Notes: generated by a model not told the origin, from the letters alone. 64,000 nucleotides of DNA from Caenispirillum bisanense (GCF_039523075.1 NZ_BAAAEP010000017.1:15664-79663), one strand, 5' to 3'; positions 36,014 through 44,240 are shown, numbered from the stretch's first letter. A program made the numbers and translations.

Positions 36014-36129
36014 GGGGTATTTATCCGATAAAAACGATCATTCCCGGCAGGATAACCCATTGGAAGTTGCGACCGCCAGGGTCTATCTTTCTTCCATTCT
36101 TTGAATGGGGATTATCAGGGAGATCGCAC
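36014..36129. promoter_or_regulatory. oxyR-dps divergent control region
   Basis: A 116-bp shared upstream region. It contains the inverted repeat CCATTC-N3-GAATGG (36094-36108) and AT-rich patches around 36020 and 36110 that stand out from the GC-rich surroundings. OxyR binding is expected from the gene pair, but a site matching its long spaced motif is not clear by eye. Confidence 0.5.
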
Positions 36130-36603
36130 ATGAGCATGGACATCAACATCGGCATCGACGACGCCCAGCGCAAAGCCATTGCCGATGGTCTGTCGCGCCT
36201 GCTGGCCGACACCTACACCCTGTACCTCAAGACCCATAACTTCCACTGGAACGTCACCGGCCCGCAGTTCAACACGCTGCACACCATGTTCGAGCAGCAG
36301 TACACCGAACTGGCCCTGGCGGTGGACGCCATTGCGGAACGCATCCGCGCCCTCGGCTTCCCGGCGCCGGGCAGCTACAAGCAGTTCGCCAGCCTGACCC
36401 GCATCCAGGAAGAAGACACGGTGCCGTCGGCGACCGACATGATCAAGGCGCTGGTGCGCGACCAGGAAGCGGTGGTCCGCACCGCCCGCGAGATCTTCCC
36501 GCTGGCCGATGCCGCCGCCGACGAACCCACCGCCGACCTGCTGACCCAGCGCATGCAGATCCACGAAAAGACCGCCTGGATGCTGCGCGCCATGCTCGGC
36601 TGA
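36130..36603 (+). CDS. dps: Dps ferritin-like DNA-protection protein
   Basis: This 157-residue Dps subunit forms a dodecamer that oxidises Fe(II) with hydrogen peroxide and stores iron. The ferroxidase signature is KTHNFHWNVTGPQFNTLHTM, followed by FEQQYTELALAVDAIAERIR. There is no long Lys-rich N-terminal tail, so DNA binding may be weak. GGGAG lies upstream of the ATG. A terminator follows. Regulation by the adjacent OxyR is inferred. Confidence 0.94.
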   Translation: MSMDINIGIDDAQRKAIADGLSRLLADTYTLYLKTHNFHWNVTGPQFNTLHTMFEQQYTELALAVDAIAERIRALGFPAPGSYKQFASLTRIQEEDTVPSATDMIKALVRDQEAVVRTAREIFPLADAAADEPTADLLTQRMQIHEKTAWMLRAMLG

Positions 36604-36643
36604 GGCCGGCACGGCAGCCTGCATCGCCAGCGGCTGAACGGAG

Positions 36644-36679
36644 CGACGGCGCGAGGGGCCCCTGCCCTTCGCGCCGTCG
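36644..36679 (+). terminator. Terminator downstream of dps
   Basis: An 11-bp perfect stem (CGACGGCGCGA/TCGCGCCGTCG) with a 14-base GC-rich loop, followed by TTTCGTGT, 40 bases after the dps stop. Confidence 0.75.
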
Positions 36680-36706
36680 TTTCGTGTGGAGCGGAGCGGG
36701 CCGGCC

Positions 36707-37396
36707 CTACTTCGCCCGCTGGCCGAACAGCACCTTCTTCGCCTCCTCGCTCTCGGCGATGTTGGGCGAGCGCCATTCGGTGCCGACCGCCTTGCCCTTC
36801 TGCACTGCCTCCCGCGCGCCGATGGTCTCGAACCAGCGCTTCAGGTTGGGGAAGTCGGCCAGGGTCTGGCCCTGGCGCTCGTGCGGCACCACCCACGGCC
36901 AGCAGGCCATGTCGGCGATGGAGTAGTCGCCGGCCAGGAACTCGCGGTCGGCCAGGCGGCGATCCATGACGCCGTAGAGGCGGTTGACCTCGTTGGTGTA
37001 GCGGTCGATGCCGTACTGGACCTTTTCCGGCGCGTACTGGCGGAAGTGATGCGCCTGCCCGGCCATGGGACCAAGGCCGCCGACCTGCCAGAACAGCCAC
37101 TGGTTCACCTCCACCCGCGCCCGCAGGTCGGTGGGCAGGAAGCGGCCCTCGCGTTCGGCCAGATAGGTCATGATGGCGCCGGACTCGAAGATGGAGATGG
37201 CCGGCCCGCCATCCTTCGGCGCCGTGTCGACAATGGCCGGCATGCGGTTGTTGGGGCTGAGGCGGAGGAAATCCGGCTGGAACTGGTCGCCCTTGGTGAT
37301 GTCCACGGGCTTGACCGTGTAGGGCAGGCCCAGTTCCTCCAGCAGGATGGAGACTTTCCAGCCGTTGGGGGTCGGCCAGTAGTACAGATCGATCAT
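36707..37396 (-). CDS. Glutathione S-transferase, YfcG/YghU-type disulfide oxidoreductase
   Basis: This 229-residue protein starts MIDLYYWPTPNGWKVSILLE, the N-terminus of Nu-class GSTs such as YfcG, which reduce disulfides with glutathione. The cis-Pro loop is SPNNRMPAIVDTAP and the Glu-Ser pair is ISIFESGAIMTYLAE. The C domain has YSIADMACWPWVVPHERQ. A thiol-redox role fits its position beside dps and oxyR. Confidence 0.9.
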   Translation of the reverse strand: MIDLYYWPTPNGWKVSILLEELGLPYTVKPVDITKGDQFQPDFLRLSPNNRMPAIVDTAPKDGGPAISIFESGAIMTYLAEREGRFLPTDLRARVEVNQWLFWQVGGLGPMAGQAHHFRQYAPEKVQYGIDRYTNEVNRLYGVMDRRLADREFLAGDYSIADMACWPWVVPHERQGQTLADFPNLKRWFETIGAREAVQKGKAVGTEWRSPNIAESEEAKKVLFGQRAK

Positions 37397-37480
37397 GTCG
37401 GGTCTCCCGGCATCAGGGTGCGTGTGGCCCTGAAGGTCGGGTGCGCAACGCCCTGGGTCCAGGGCCATTTCCCGCCAGCA

Positions 37481-38095
37481 TCAGGCGGACGCCATCGCCC
37501 GGCCGGGGATGCCGACACGGCACACATCGTCGAGAATCAGCCGGTCGCGGATGCGGGCGCAGAGGTCGCGCTCGTCCTCCAGCCGGCGGCGGCGCTGGCG
37601 CGACCACAGGCCGAGCAGCGGCAGGCCGTGGGCCACCCGTTCCTCCTCCCGCCGGCGCACCTCGATCACCGCGTTCCAGGCCGCCACCAGGGCATCGGCC
37701 TGGGCCGCCCGCTCCGGCTCCGGCAGGCGGTCGAGCAGGCACAGGCGCAGCGACAGGATGACCCGCTCCACCGGCTCGATCGGCGCCGCCACCGGCGCCA
37801 TCAGCAGGCAGTGGAGGGCATCGCGCCCTGCCTCGGTGGTGCGCAGGGCGCCGCGGCCGTCGCAGACCACCAGGTCGGCCGCCAGCAGGCCGCCCACCGC
37901 CTGGGCGACGAGACCCTGCGGCGGGCGCCATTCCTCCGCCCCCACCATGGCCAGCACCGCCTCGATCTCGGCCGGCGACACCGCTTCCGCGGCCCCTTCC
38001 GCCAGCCCCAGCACCGCCAGGCAGGCCGCTTCCTTGGCGCGGCAGGACACGCGCGTCGCCACCACCCGCACCGGCATCTCCGTCGCCACCGCCAT
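37481..38095 (-). CDS. Unrecognised protein with a PadR-like winged-helix pattern, behind a Fur-box candidate
   Basis: This 204-residue protein is not recognised. Residues about 15-85 look like a winged helix (SPAEIEAVLAMVGAEE, then LVAQAVGGLLAADLVVCDG and LRTTEAGRDALHCLLM). The C-terminal half is helical and basic (RRREEERVAHGLPLLGLWSR). The ATG at 38095 has GGAAGGG nine bases upstream; in-frame ATGs at 38104, 38113 and 38131 are alternatives. The possible Fur box just upstream suggests iron-responsive expression. The iron link rests on that site alone. Confidence 0.7.
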   Translation of the reverse strand: MAVATEMPVRVVATRVSCRAKEAACLAVLGLAEGAAEAVSPAEIEAVLAMVGAEEWRPPQGLVAQAVGGLLAADLVVCDGRGALRTTEAGRDALHCLLMAPVAAPIEPVERVILSLRLCLLDRLPEPERAAQADALVAAWNAVIEVRRREEERVAHGLPLLGLWSRQRRRRLEDERDLCARIRDRLILDDVCRVGIPGRAMASA

Positions 38096-38136
38096 GATCT
38101 TCATCCCTTCCATCGGTGAGGATTTAGCCATGGTAT

Positions 38137-38151
38137 TGCGAATCATTCTCA
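38137..38151. promoter_or_regulatory. Candidate Fur box
   Basis: A 7-1-7 inverted repeat, TGCGAATCATTCTCA on the plus strand, with one mismatch between the halves. It has the GAATCATTCTCA core typical of Fur sites. It lies 42 bases before the chosen start of the minus-strand gene and about 110 bases before the plus-strand promoter at 38262. Confidence 0.55.
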
Positions 38152-38261
38152 GTTTCAAGGGCTGAGATTGCGGCAGTCAGGGGGACCAGGCGGATAGCCC
38201 CGGCCATCTTCGGGATAAGGCAAAAAGGAGCAACCGCCAGGCCGGTGAAGCGTTCGTACCC

Positions 38262-38290
38262 TTGCGACTTTTCAACCGGACCGCTTTAAT
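38262..38290 (+). promoter_or_regulatory. Sigma70-type promoter
   Basis: TTGCGA (38262-38267) and TTTAAT (38285-38290) with a 17-base spacer, 33 bases before the small gene at 38323. Confidence 0.6.
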
Positions 38291-38322
38291 GGTCAGGATA
38301 AACACGCAGCGGAGGATCACCC

Positions 38323-38511
38323 ATGAGCCGCAGCACGTGTTACGTGGTGTCACGCCACGATGGCTATTGGTACGCCGTCGTCGGCGGCCGCGACCTTGGC
38401 CGTTTCACCCAGCAGGACGCGGCCGAGGCCTTTGCGGTCACCGTTGCGGCCAGCCACGGCCTTGCCCGCATCACCATCCACAACCGTCCCGAGGCGGCGC
38501 CCGGCCGCTGA
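38323..38511 (+). CDS. Small DUF2188-like protein
   Basis: This 62-residue protein resembles DUF2188 domains: YVVSRHDGYWYAVVGGRDLG, then FTQQDAAEAFAVTVAASHG and RITIHNRP, a beta-beta-alpha-beta pattern. The function is unknown. GGAGG lies before the ATG and a good promoter lies 33 bases upstream, so it is probably a real, separately expressed gene. Confidence 0.78.
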   Translation: MSRSTCYVVSRHDGYWYAVVGGRDLGRFTQQDAAEAFAVTVAASHGLARITIHNRPEAAPGR

Positions 38512-38521
38512 GGCCAGGGCA

Positions 38522-39271
38522 TCAGGCTGTGGCGACGAACCGCAGCCGCACGTAATCCGCCACCCAGCGTCCCTGTGCATCGCAGAGCGACGGCCGCAAC
38601 AGCGCCTCCACATCCGCCTGTACCGCCGCCTGCTCCGCCGGGCCGAGGTCGTCCACGAACGGCCCGGCGAAGGTGCGCAGCCATCCGGCCATGCCCTGCG
38701 GCAGTGGCGTCGGCCGCGGGAACAGGGATATGTCCGCCACCCGCAGCCCGGCCGCCTCCAGCAGCCGCGCGTATTGATCCGCCGTCGGGAAGTACCACGG
38801 GTGGCGGGCGATCCCGTCGATGCCGCGCTTGGCCAGGGCGGCGAGCAGCGCCGTGGTGACCGCAGCGACGTTGCCGAAGCCGCCGAACTCGCCGACGAAG
38901 CGCCCGCCGGGCTTCAGGTGGCGCACCACCCCGGCGACCACCGCCGCCGGATCCCGCTTCATCCAGTGCAGGGCGGCGTTGGAGAACACGGCATCCACCT
39001 GCTCCGGCAGGTGCAGCGCGTGGCCGTCCATCACCCGCGCATCCAGCCCCCGCGCCCGCGCCGCCGCCACCATCTCCGGCGAGCCGTCAACGCCGATGAC
39101 GCGCGCCCCACTCCCGGCAATGCGGGCGGTGAGGGTACCGTCGCCGCAGCCGAGATCGAGGATGGTCTCACCCGGCTGCGGTGCCAGCAGATCGACCACC
39201 GGCTGACCCAGCACCGGCACGAAGCCGGCGGCGGCGAGGTAGGATTGCGGGTTCCAGGTCTGGCTGGTCAT
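38522..39271 (-). CDS. Class I SAM-dependent methyltransferase (trans-aconitate methyltransferase-like)
   Basis: This 249-residue methyltransferase has motif I ILDLGCGDGTLTARIA (about 38). The acidic residue of motif II is in RVIGVDGSPEMVAAAR. Motif III is in FSNAALHWMKRDPAAVVAGV, and the post-motif is LKPGGRFVGEFGGFGN. The NAALHWM stretch is characteristic of Tam-like enzymes. The substrate is uncertain. Confidence 0.87.
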   Translation of the reverse strand: MTSQTWNPQSYLAAAGFVPVLGQPVVDLLAPQPGETILDLGCGDGTLTARIAGSGARVIGVDGSPEMVAAARARGLDARVMDGHALHLPEQVDAVFSNAALHWMKRDPAAVVAGVVRHLKPGGRFVGEFGGFGNVAAVTTALLAALAKRGIDGIARHPWYFPTADQYARLLEAAGLRVADISLFPRPTPLPQGMAGWLRTFAGPFVDDLGPAEQAAVQADVEALLRPSLCDAQGRWVADYVRLRFVATA

Positions 39272-39366
39272 GGCGGCGGCCTCTGCGGTGGACAGGCACC
39301 TAGCATGGCCCGCGACGGCGGCGGCAGCCATTGCTCATCGGCGACGGCCGCCGCCGCCAGTGGCGA

Positions 39367-39753
39367 TCACGCCTGCGAGCGGCACCAGGCCTCCGCCTGG
39401 GCGAGCAGATCCTCCACCCGACGAAGATCCTGCCTCACCTTATCCGGCGTCGGGTGCGCCGGCACATCCCCCGCCTTGGTGGGGTATAGGTAGGCATCGC
39501 GGGCGCCGCTCAGCGGATCGAGGTCGAGCAGATCGCGGCGCCAGGGATGCAGCTCCGGCAGGCGAATCGCCATCTCCCGGATGGAGTTGCCGAAGCGATG
39601 CGGCGCCCCCGCCCGCGCCAGCACGGCCATGGTCATCTTGCGGGCGGCGTGCTCCAGGCTGTAGGCGGCCAGCCATGGCCGCTCGGTCGCGTTGGCGTGC
39701 GCGTCGTCCAGGTCGCGGCGAGCCAGAACGAGCAGGGCATTGAGGTCGCGCAT
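39367..39753 (-). CDS. HEPN-domain protein
   Basis: This 128-residue helical protein has the HEPN pattern. An N-terminal helix carries YSLEHAARKMTMAVLARAGA (about 30-50), followed by PHRFGNSIREM. The typical last part is ARDAYLYPTKAGD, leading into the helix VEDLLAQAEAWCRSQ. RAGAPH gives an R-x4-H, but whether it is the RNase motif is uncertain. HEPN proteins usually pair with nucleotidyltransferases (MNT); none is next to it. GGAGG precedes the ATG. Confidence 0.72.
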   Translation of the reverse strand: MRDLNALLVLARRDLDDAHANATERPWLAAYSLEHAARKMTMAVLARAGAPHRFGNSIREMAIRLPELHPWRRDLLDLDPLSGARDAYLYPTKAGDVPAHPTPDKVRQDLRRVEDLLAQAEAWCRSQA

Positions 39754-39895
39754 AGGCAGTCCTCCGGCAGAAACGATACAAAGGTGCCGGCCATATAGCG
39801 CAGAAGTGACACATATGAAAGGCCGCACCGCGTTTCTGCAACTCCCGGGCGGTGGCGGGCGTGATTCCACGAACTGCGACGGGAGACAGATACTC

Positions 39896-40138
39896 ATGGA
39901 AAAGCGACCGATGCCGGGGGGCCGCGAACAGGTTCGCGAAACCCCGACCGAGGCTCGGCAGGCGCGCAAGGGCTTCCCGGTGGCGATGGTGCTGGCCGGC
40001 GGCCTGACGCTCGGCATTATCGCCCTGATCGGGCTGATGATCTGGGCGTCCTCCGGCGAGCCCGAACCGACACCCCAGGAACAGCGCCAGGGCTGGATCG
40101 CGCCGGCGCCGGCCAACCCTCCCCTGCCGCTGGCGTGA
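39896..40138 (+). CDS. Small single-pass membrane protein
   Basis: This 80-residue protein has a charged N-terminus (about 28 residues), one transmembrane helix (VAMVLAGGLTLGIIALIGLM, about 29-50) and a Pro-rich tail (WIAPAPANPPLPLA) outside. I recognise no family. GGGAGA lies upstream of the ATG at 39896. It is the last gene before the triple-repeat region. Confidence 0.65.
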   Translation: MEKRPMPGGREQVRETPTEARQARKGFPVAMVLAGGLTLGIIALIGLMIWASSGEPEPTPQEQRQGWIAPAPANPPLPLA

Positions 40139-40177
40139 GGACGCGACGGCGACAGCGACGGCCGCCGCGGCACGATC

Positions 40178-40206
40178 TTGCAGCGGACAGTGGTTGCGCC
40201 TACACT
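40178..40206 (+). promoter_or_regulatory. Plus-strand promoter-like pair, unit 1
   Basis: TTGCAG and TACACT with a 17-base spacer. An RNA starting about 7 bases on would be antisense to small ORF copy 1. Confidence 0.4.
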
Positions 40207-40218
40207 AGGATTCGGAGT

Positions 40219-40248
40219 GGGACGAACCGGCTTGCGCCGGCCCGCCCC
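40219..40248 (-). other. RNA hairpin after small ORF copy 1
   Basis: As minus-strand RNA all 13 pairs form (GGGGCGGGCCGGC with GCCGGUUCGUCCC, three G-U) around a GCAA (GNRA) tetraloop, 7 bases after the TAG. On the plus strand the three G-U become A-C mismatches, so the structure belongs to the minus transcript. There is no T-run, so it may be a stability or processing element. Confidence 0.55.
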
Positions 40249-40255
40249 TTTTCTC

Positions 40256-40348
40256 CTAGAGAACGAAGTCGATACGGACGAGGAGTCGCAAGCCCGTGTC
40301 CGGATCGTTTCGGAACTCCAGAAGGACGCGGATGCGCGGCAATCGCAT
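40256..40348 (-). CDS. 30-residue ORF, copy 1 of tandem array
   Basis: ATG to TAG with 30 codons. GGAGG is eight bases before the ATG, a near-ideal ribosome binding site. The core is RIRVLLEFRNDPD; the C-terminal half alternates basic and hydrophobic residues and ends DFVL. It is not hydrophobic enough for a membrane helix; an amphipathic strand or helix is likely. Differences from the other copies are mostly silent or conservative. An 85-residue upstream extension is open here but broken in copy 3. The family is unknown. Confidence 0.5.
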   Translation of the reverse strand: MRLPRIRVLLEFRNDPDTGLRLLVRIDFVL

Positions 40349-40460
40349 CTCGTCATCCTCCGAAAGCAGGCAGAGGCGATCTGCCGTCGGCCGGGGCGCC
40401 CATCGTCCCGGCCGGCCTCGGGGCTGCGTCGAGGCTCCTGCTTCCTGCCTGCCGGCGATC

Positions 40461-40489
40461 AAGTTAGCGCAAGCACCTGAAGACGTCAC
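40461..40489 (-). promoter_or_regulatory. Promoter-like pair upstream of small ORF copy 1
   Basis: On the minus strand, GTGACG and TAACTT with a 17-base spacer, about 113 bases before the ATG at 40348. The -10 is weak, but the arrangement is kept in all three units. Confidence 0.35.
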
Positions 40490-40534
40490 CATCTGAGCGG
40501 GCGAATGCCGCACGATGTCGTCAGCGGCGTGACC

Positions 40535-40563
40535 TTGCGGATCGTCCTCGTCGCGCCTAAACT
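40535..40563 (+). promoter_or_regulatory. Plus-strand promoter-like pair, unit 2
   Basis: TTGCGG and TAAACT with a 17-base spacer, between units 1 and 2. The RNA would run antisense to small ORF copy 2. Confidence 0.42.
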
Positions 40564-40575
40564 CATTCTCGGAGT

Positions 40576-40604
40576 GGGACGAACCGGCTGTGCCGGCCCG
40601 CCCC
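40576..40604 (-). other. RNA hairpin after small ORF copy 2
   Basis: The same 13-bp stem as in copy 1, with loop ACA on the minus strand, 7 bases past the stop. The stem is unchanged while the loop differs. Confidence 0.55.
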
Positions 40605-40611
40605 GTTTCTC

Positions 40612-40704
40612 CTAGAGACCGAAGTCGATCCGGATGAGGATTCGCAGCCCCAGGTCCGGATCGTTTCGGAACTCCAGAAGGACGCGGATGCGTGGGAACC
40701 GCAT
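40612..40704 (-). CDS. 30-residue ORF, copy 2 of tandem array
   Basis: It has the same length, ribosome binding site and stop as copy 1, with Phe at residue 3 and Leu-Gly after the DPD. It ends DFGL. The codon pairs CGA/CGG, CCG/CCA, TTG/CTG and CGT/CGG differ silently between copies, which is weak evidence that the frame is under protein-level constraint. Confidence 0.5.
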   Translation of the reverse strand: MRFPRIRVLLEFRNDPDLGLRILIRIDFGL

Positions 40705-40816
40705 CTCGTCATCCTCCGAAAGCAGGCAGAGGCGATCTGCCGTCGGCCGGGGCGCCCATCGTCCCGGCCGGCCTCGGGGCTGCGTCGAGGCTCCTGCTTC
40801 CTGCCTGCCGATGATC

Positions 40817-40845
40817 AAATTAGCGCAAGCACCTGAAGACGTCAC
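40817..40845 (-). promoter_or_regulatory. Promoter-like pair upstream of small ORF copy 2
   Basis: GTGACG and TAATTT with a 17-base spacer on the minus strand, matching the positions in copies 1 and 3. Confidence 0.35.
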
Positions 40846-40890
40846 CATCTGAGCGGGCGTGAGCCGCGGCATGCCGTCATCCGCGTGACC

Positions 40891-40919
40891 TTGCGGATCG
40901 TCCTCGTCGCGCCTAAACT
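40891..40919 (+). promoter_or_regulatory. Plus-strand promoter-like pair, unit 3
   Basis: TTGCGG and TAAACT with a 17-base spacer, identical to unit 2 in hexamers and spacer. The RNA would be antisense to small ORF copy 3. Confidence 0.42.
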
Positions 40920-40931
40920 CTCTCTCGGAGT

Positions 40932-40960
40932 GGGACGAACCGGCTGTGCCGGCCCGCCCC
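40932..40960 (-). other. RNA hairpin after small ORF copy 3
   Basis: Identical in stem and loop to copy 2, at the same distance after the stop codon. Confidence 0.55.
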
Positions 40961-40967
40961 GTTTCTC

Positions 40968-41060
40968 CTAGAGACCGAAGTCGATCCGGACCAGGATCTG
41001 CAGCCTCAGGTCCGGATCGTTTCGGAACTCCAGAAGGACGCGGATGCGTGGGAATCGCAT
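40968..41060 (-). CDS. 30-residue ORF, copy 3 of tandem array
   Basis: It has the same length, start, stop and ribosome binding site as copies 1 and 2. It differs mainly after the DPD (LRLQILV). The one-base deletion upstream removes the longer frame but leaves these 30 codons intact, so the short ORF is the conserved unit. It is the copy nearest the gatB terminator and would be transcribed first if one promoter served all three. Confidence 0.5.
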   Translation of the reverse strand: MRFPRIRVLLEFRNDPDLRLQILVRIDFGL

Positions 41061-41171
41061 CTCGTCATCCTCCGAAAGCAGGCAGAGGCGATCTGCCGTC
41101 GGCCGGGGCGCCTATCGTCCCGGCCGGCCTCGGGCTGCGTCGAGGCTCCTGCTTCCTGCCTGCTGCAGATG

Positions 41172-41200
41172 AAATTACCGCAGGCACCTGCCGCCGTCAC
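41172..41200 (-). promoter_or_regulatory. Promoter-like pair upstream of small ORF copy 3
   Basis: GTGACG and TAATTT with a 17-base spacer on the minus strand. The spacer has diverged (GCGGCAGG against TCTTCAGG) while both hexamers are kept. It lies just after the gatB terminator, so it could start independent transcription. Confidence 0.38.
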
Positions 41201-41223
41201 CACCACAAGCTGTGCGTCGCCGC

Positions 41224-41262
41224 AAAAAGAAAAGGGCGGCCCCCTCGCGGCGACCGCCCTTT
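41224..41262 (-). terminator. Rho-independent terminator of the gatCAB operon
   Basis: A 9-bp stem (AAAGGGCGG/CCGCCCTTT). On the minus strand the RNA ends in CCGCCCTTTTCTTTTT, 31 bases after the gatB stop. It separates gatB from the tandem small-ORF array. Confidence 0.85.
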
Positions 41263-41292
41263 CCTCGTCCGAAACCCGAACCGACGCCTGCG

Positions 41293-42747
41293 TCAGCCCA
41301 GGATCTTCTTCTTCAGCAGGTCGTTCACCGCCTGCGGGTTGGCCTTGCCCTGGGTGGCTTTCATCACCTGGCCGGTGAACCAGCCCAGCAGCTTGTCCTT
41401 GCCGGCGCGGATGTCTTCCACCTTGTCCATGTTGGCGGCCATGACGTCGTCGATGGCCTTTTCGATGGCGCCGGTGTCGGTCACCTGCTTCATGCCGCGT
41501 TCTTCCACGATCTTCGCCGGGTCGTCGCCCGTCTCGATCATGATCTCGAACACGTCCTTGGCGAGGCGGCCCGACAGGGTGCCGTCGGCGATGAGGTCCA
41601 GCAGCGCGCCCAGCTGTTCCGCCGCCACCGGGCTTTCCGTCACCCCCTTGCCGAGCTTGTTGAGCGCGCCGAACAGGTTGGTGGTCACCCAGTTGGCGGC
41701 CTGCTTGCCGTCGCGGCCCTTGGCGACCTTCTCGAAGTAGTCGGCGCTTTCCTTCTCGAACACCAGCACCGTCGCGTCATAGGGCGACAGGCCGTAGTCG
41801 GCGATGAAGCGCTGCTTCTTCTCGTCCGGCAGTTCCGGCAGGCTGGCGCGGATCTTTTCGACGAAGGCGTCGTCGAATTCCAGCGGCAGCAGGTCGGGGT
41901 CGGGGAAGTAGCGGTAGTCGTGCGCGTTTTCCTTGTTGCGCAGGGACCGCGTCTCGCCCTTGCCGGGATCGAACAGGCGGGTTTCCTGCTCGATCTTGCC
42001 GCCGCTCTCGTAAACCTCGACGTGGCGCTTGGCCTCGTACTCGATGGCCTGCATGACGAAGCGCACCGAGTTGACGTTCTTGATCTCGCAGCGGGTGCGG
42101 AAGCCCTCGCCCGGACGGCGCACGCTGACGTTCACGTCGCAGCGCATGGAGCCTTCTTCCATGTTGCCGTCGCAGGTGCCGAGGTAGCGCAGGATGGCGC
42201 GCAGCTTGCGCAGGTAGGCGCCGGCCTCTTCCGGGGTCCGCATGTCGGGCTTGGAGACGATCTCCATCAGCGCAACGCCGGAGCGGTTGAGGTCCACGAA
42301 GGTCTTCTGCGGGTGCTGGTCGTGCATGGACTTGCCGGCGTCCTGCTCCAGGTGCAGGCGCTCGATCCCCACCTCGCGGGTGGAGCCGTCGGGCATGTCG
42401 AGGATCAGCGTGCCGAGGCCGACGATGGGCAGCTCGTACTGGCTGATCTGGTAGCCCTGCGGCAGGTCGGCATAGAAGTAGTTCTTGCGGGCGAAGACGC
42501 TGCGCTTGTTGATCTGGGCCTTGAGGCCAAGACCGGTGCGCACCGCCTGTTCCACCGCCACCGCGTTGATGACCGGCAGCATGCCGGGGAAGCCGGCGTC
42601 GACGAAGCTGACCTGGGTGTTGGCCTCGGCCCCGAAGGCCGTGGCGGCGCCCGAGAACAGCTTGGAGTTGGAGATGACCTGGGCGTGCACCTCCAGACCG
42701 ATCACGACTTCCCAGTCGCCCGTCTCGCCCTGAATGACGTAGCTCAT
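41293..42747 (-). CDS. gatB: Aspartyl/glutamyl-tRNA amidotransferase subunit B
   Basis: Subunit B of GatCAB (484 residues) binds misacylated Glu-tRNA(Gln) or Asp-tRNA(Asn), and activates it with ATP. The signatures are WEVVIGLEVHAQVISNSKLF, KNYFYADLPQGYQISQYELP, LDLNRSG-type VDLNRSGVALMEIVSKPDMR, and YRYFPDPDLLPLEF. The C-terminal YqeY-like tail binds tRNA. The ATG at 42747 has GGAGG ten bases upstream, inside the end of gatA. Last gene of gatCAB. Confidence 0.97.
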   Translation of the reverse strand: MSYVIQGETGDWEVVIGLEVHAQVISNSKLFSGAATAFGAEANTQVSFVDAGFPGMLPVINAVAVEQAVRTGLGLKAQINKRSVFARKNYFYADLPQGYQISQYELPIVGLGTLILDMPDGSTREVGIERLHLEQDAGKSMHDQHPQKTFVDLNRSGVALMEIVSKPDMRTPEEAGAYLRKLRAILRYLGTCDGNMEEGSMRCDVNVSVRRPGEGFRTRCEIKNVNSVRFVMQAIEYEAKRHVEVYESGGKIEQETRLFDPGKGETRSLRNKENAHDYRYFPDPDLLPLEFDDAFVEKIRASLPELPDEKKQRFIADYGLSPYDATVLVFEKESADYFEKVAKGRDGKQAANWVTTNLFGALNKLGKGVTESPVAAEQLGALLDLIADGTLSGRLAKDVFEIMIETGDDPAKIVEERGMKQVTDTGAIEKAIDDVMAANMDKVEDIRAGKDKLLGWFTGQVMKATQGKANPQAVNDLLKKKILG

Positions 42748-42752
42748 GTCCC

Positions 42753-44236
<1,484 letters not shown>

Positions 44237-44240
<4 letters not shown>

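Larger units (their letters stand above)
40196..41203. repeat. Three tandem copies of an approximately 356-bp unit
   Basis: Equivalent points recur at 40201, 40558 and 40914 (spacing 357 and 356). The copies are closely similar but not identical. The 93-bp ORF segments have no indels, whereas the leader of copy 3 has lost one G near 41131. The left edge is where copy 1 stops matching copies 2 and 3; the right edge is just past the -35-like site of copy 3, before the gatB terminator. No CRISPR, IS or tRNA features are present. See the separate ORF, promoter and hairpin entries. Confidence 0.92.

Noticed and set aside
40256..40872. 85- and 86-residue forms of the small ORFs (40256-40513, 40612-40872)
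   Set aside because: The extension has a Pro/Arg/Gly-rich composition, no ribosome binding site at its start, and its frame is broken in copy 3 by a one-base deletion. Only the last 30 codons are kept.
40196..41203. CRISPR array
   Set aside because: The repeats are about 356 bp, only three in number, with no short repeat-spacer pattern and no cas genes nearby.
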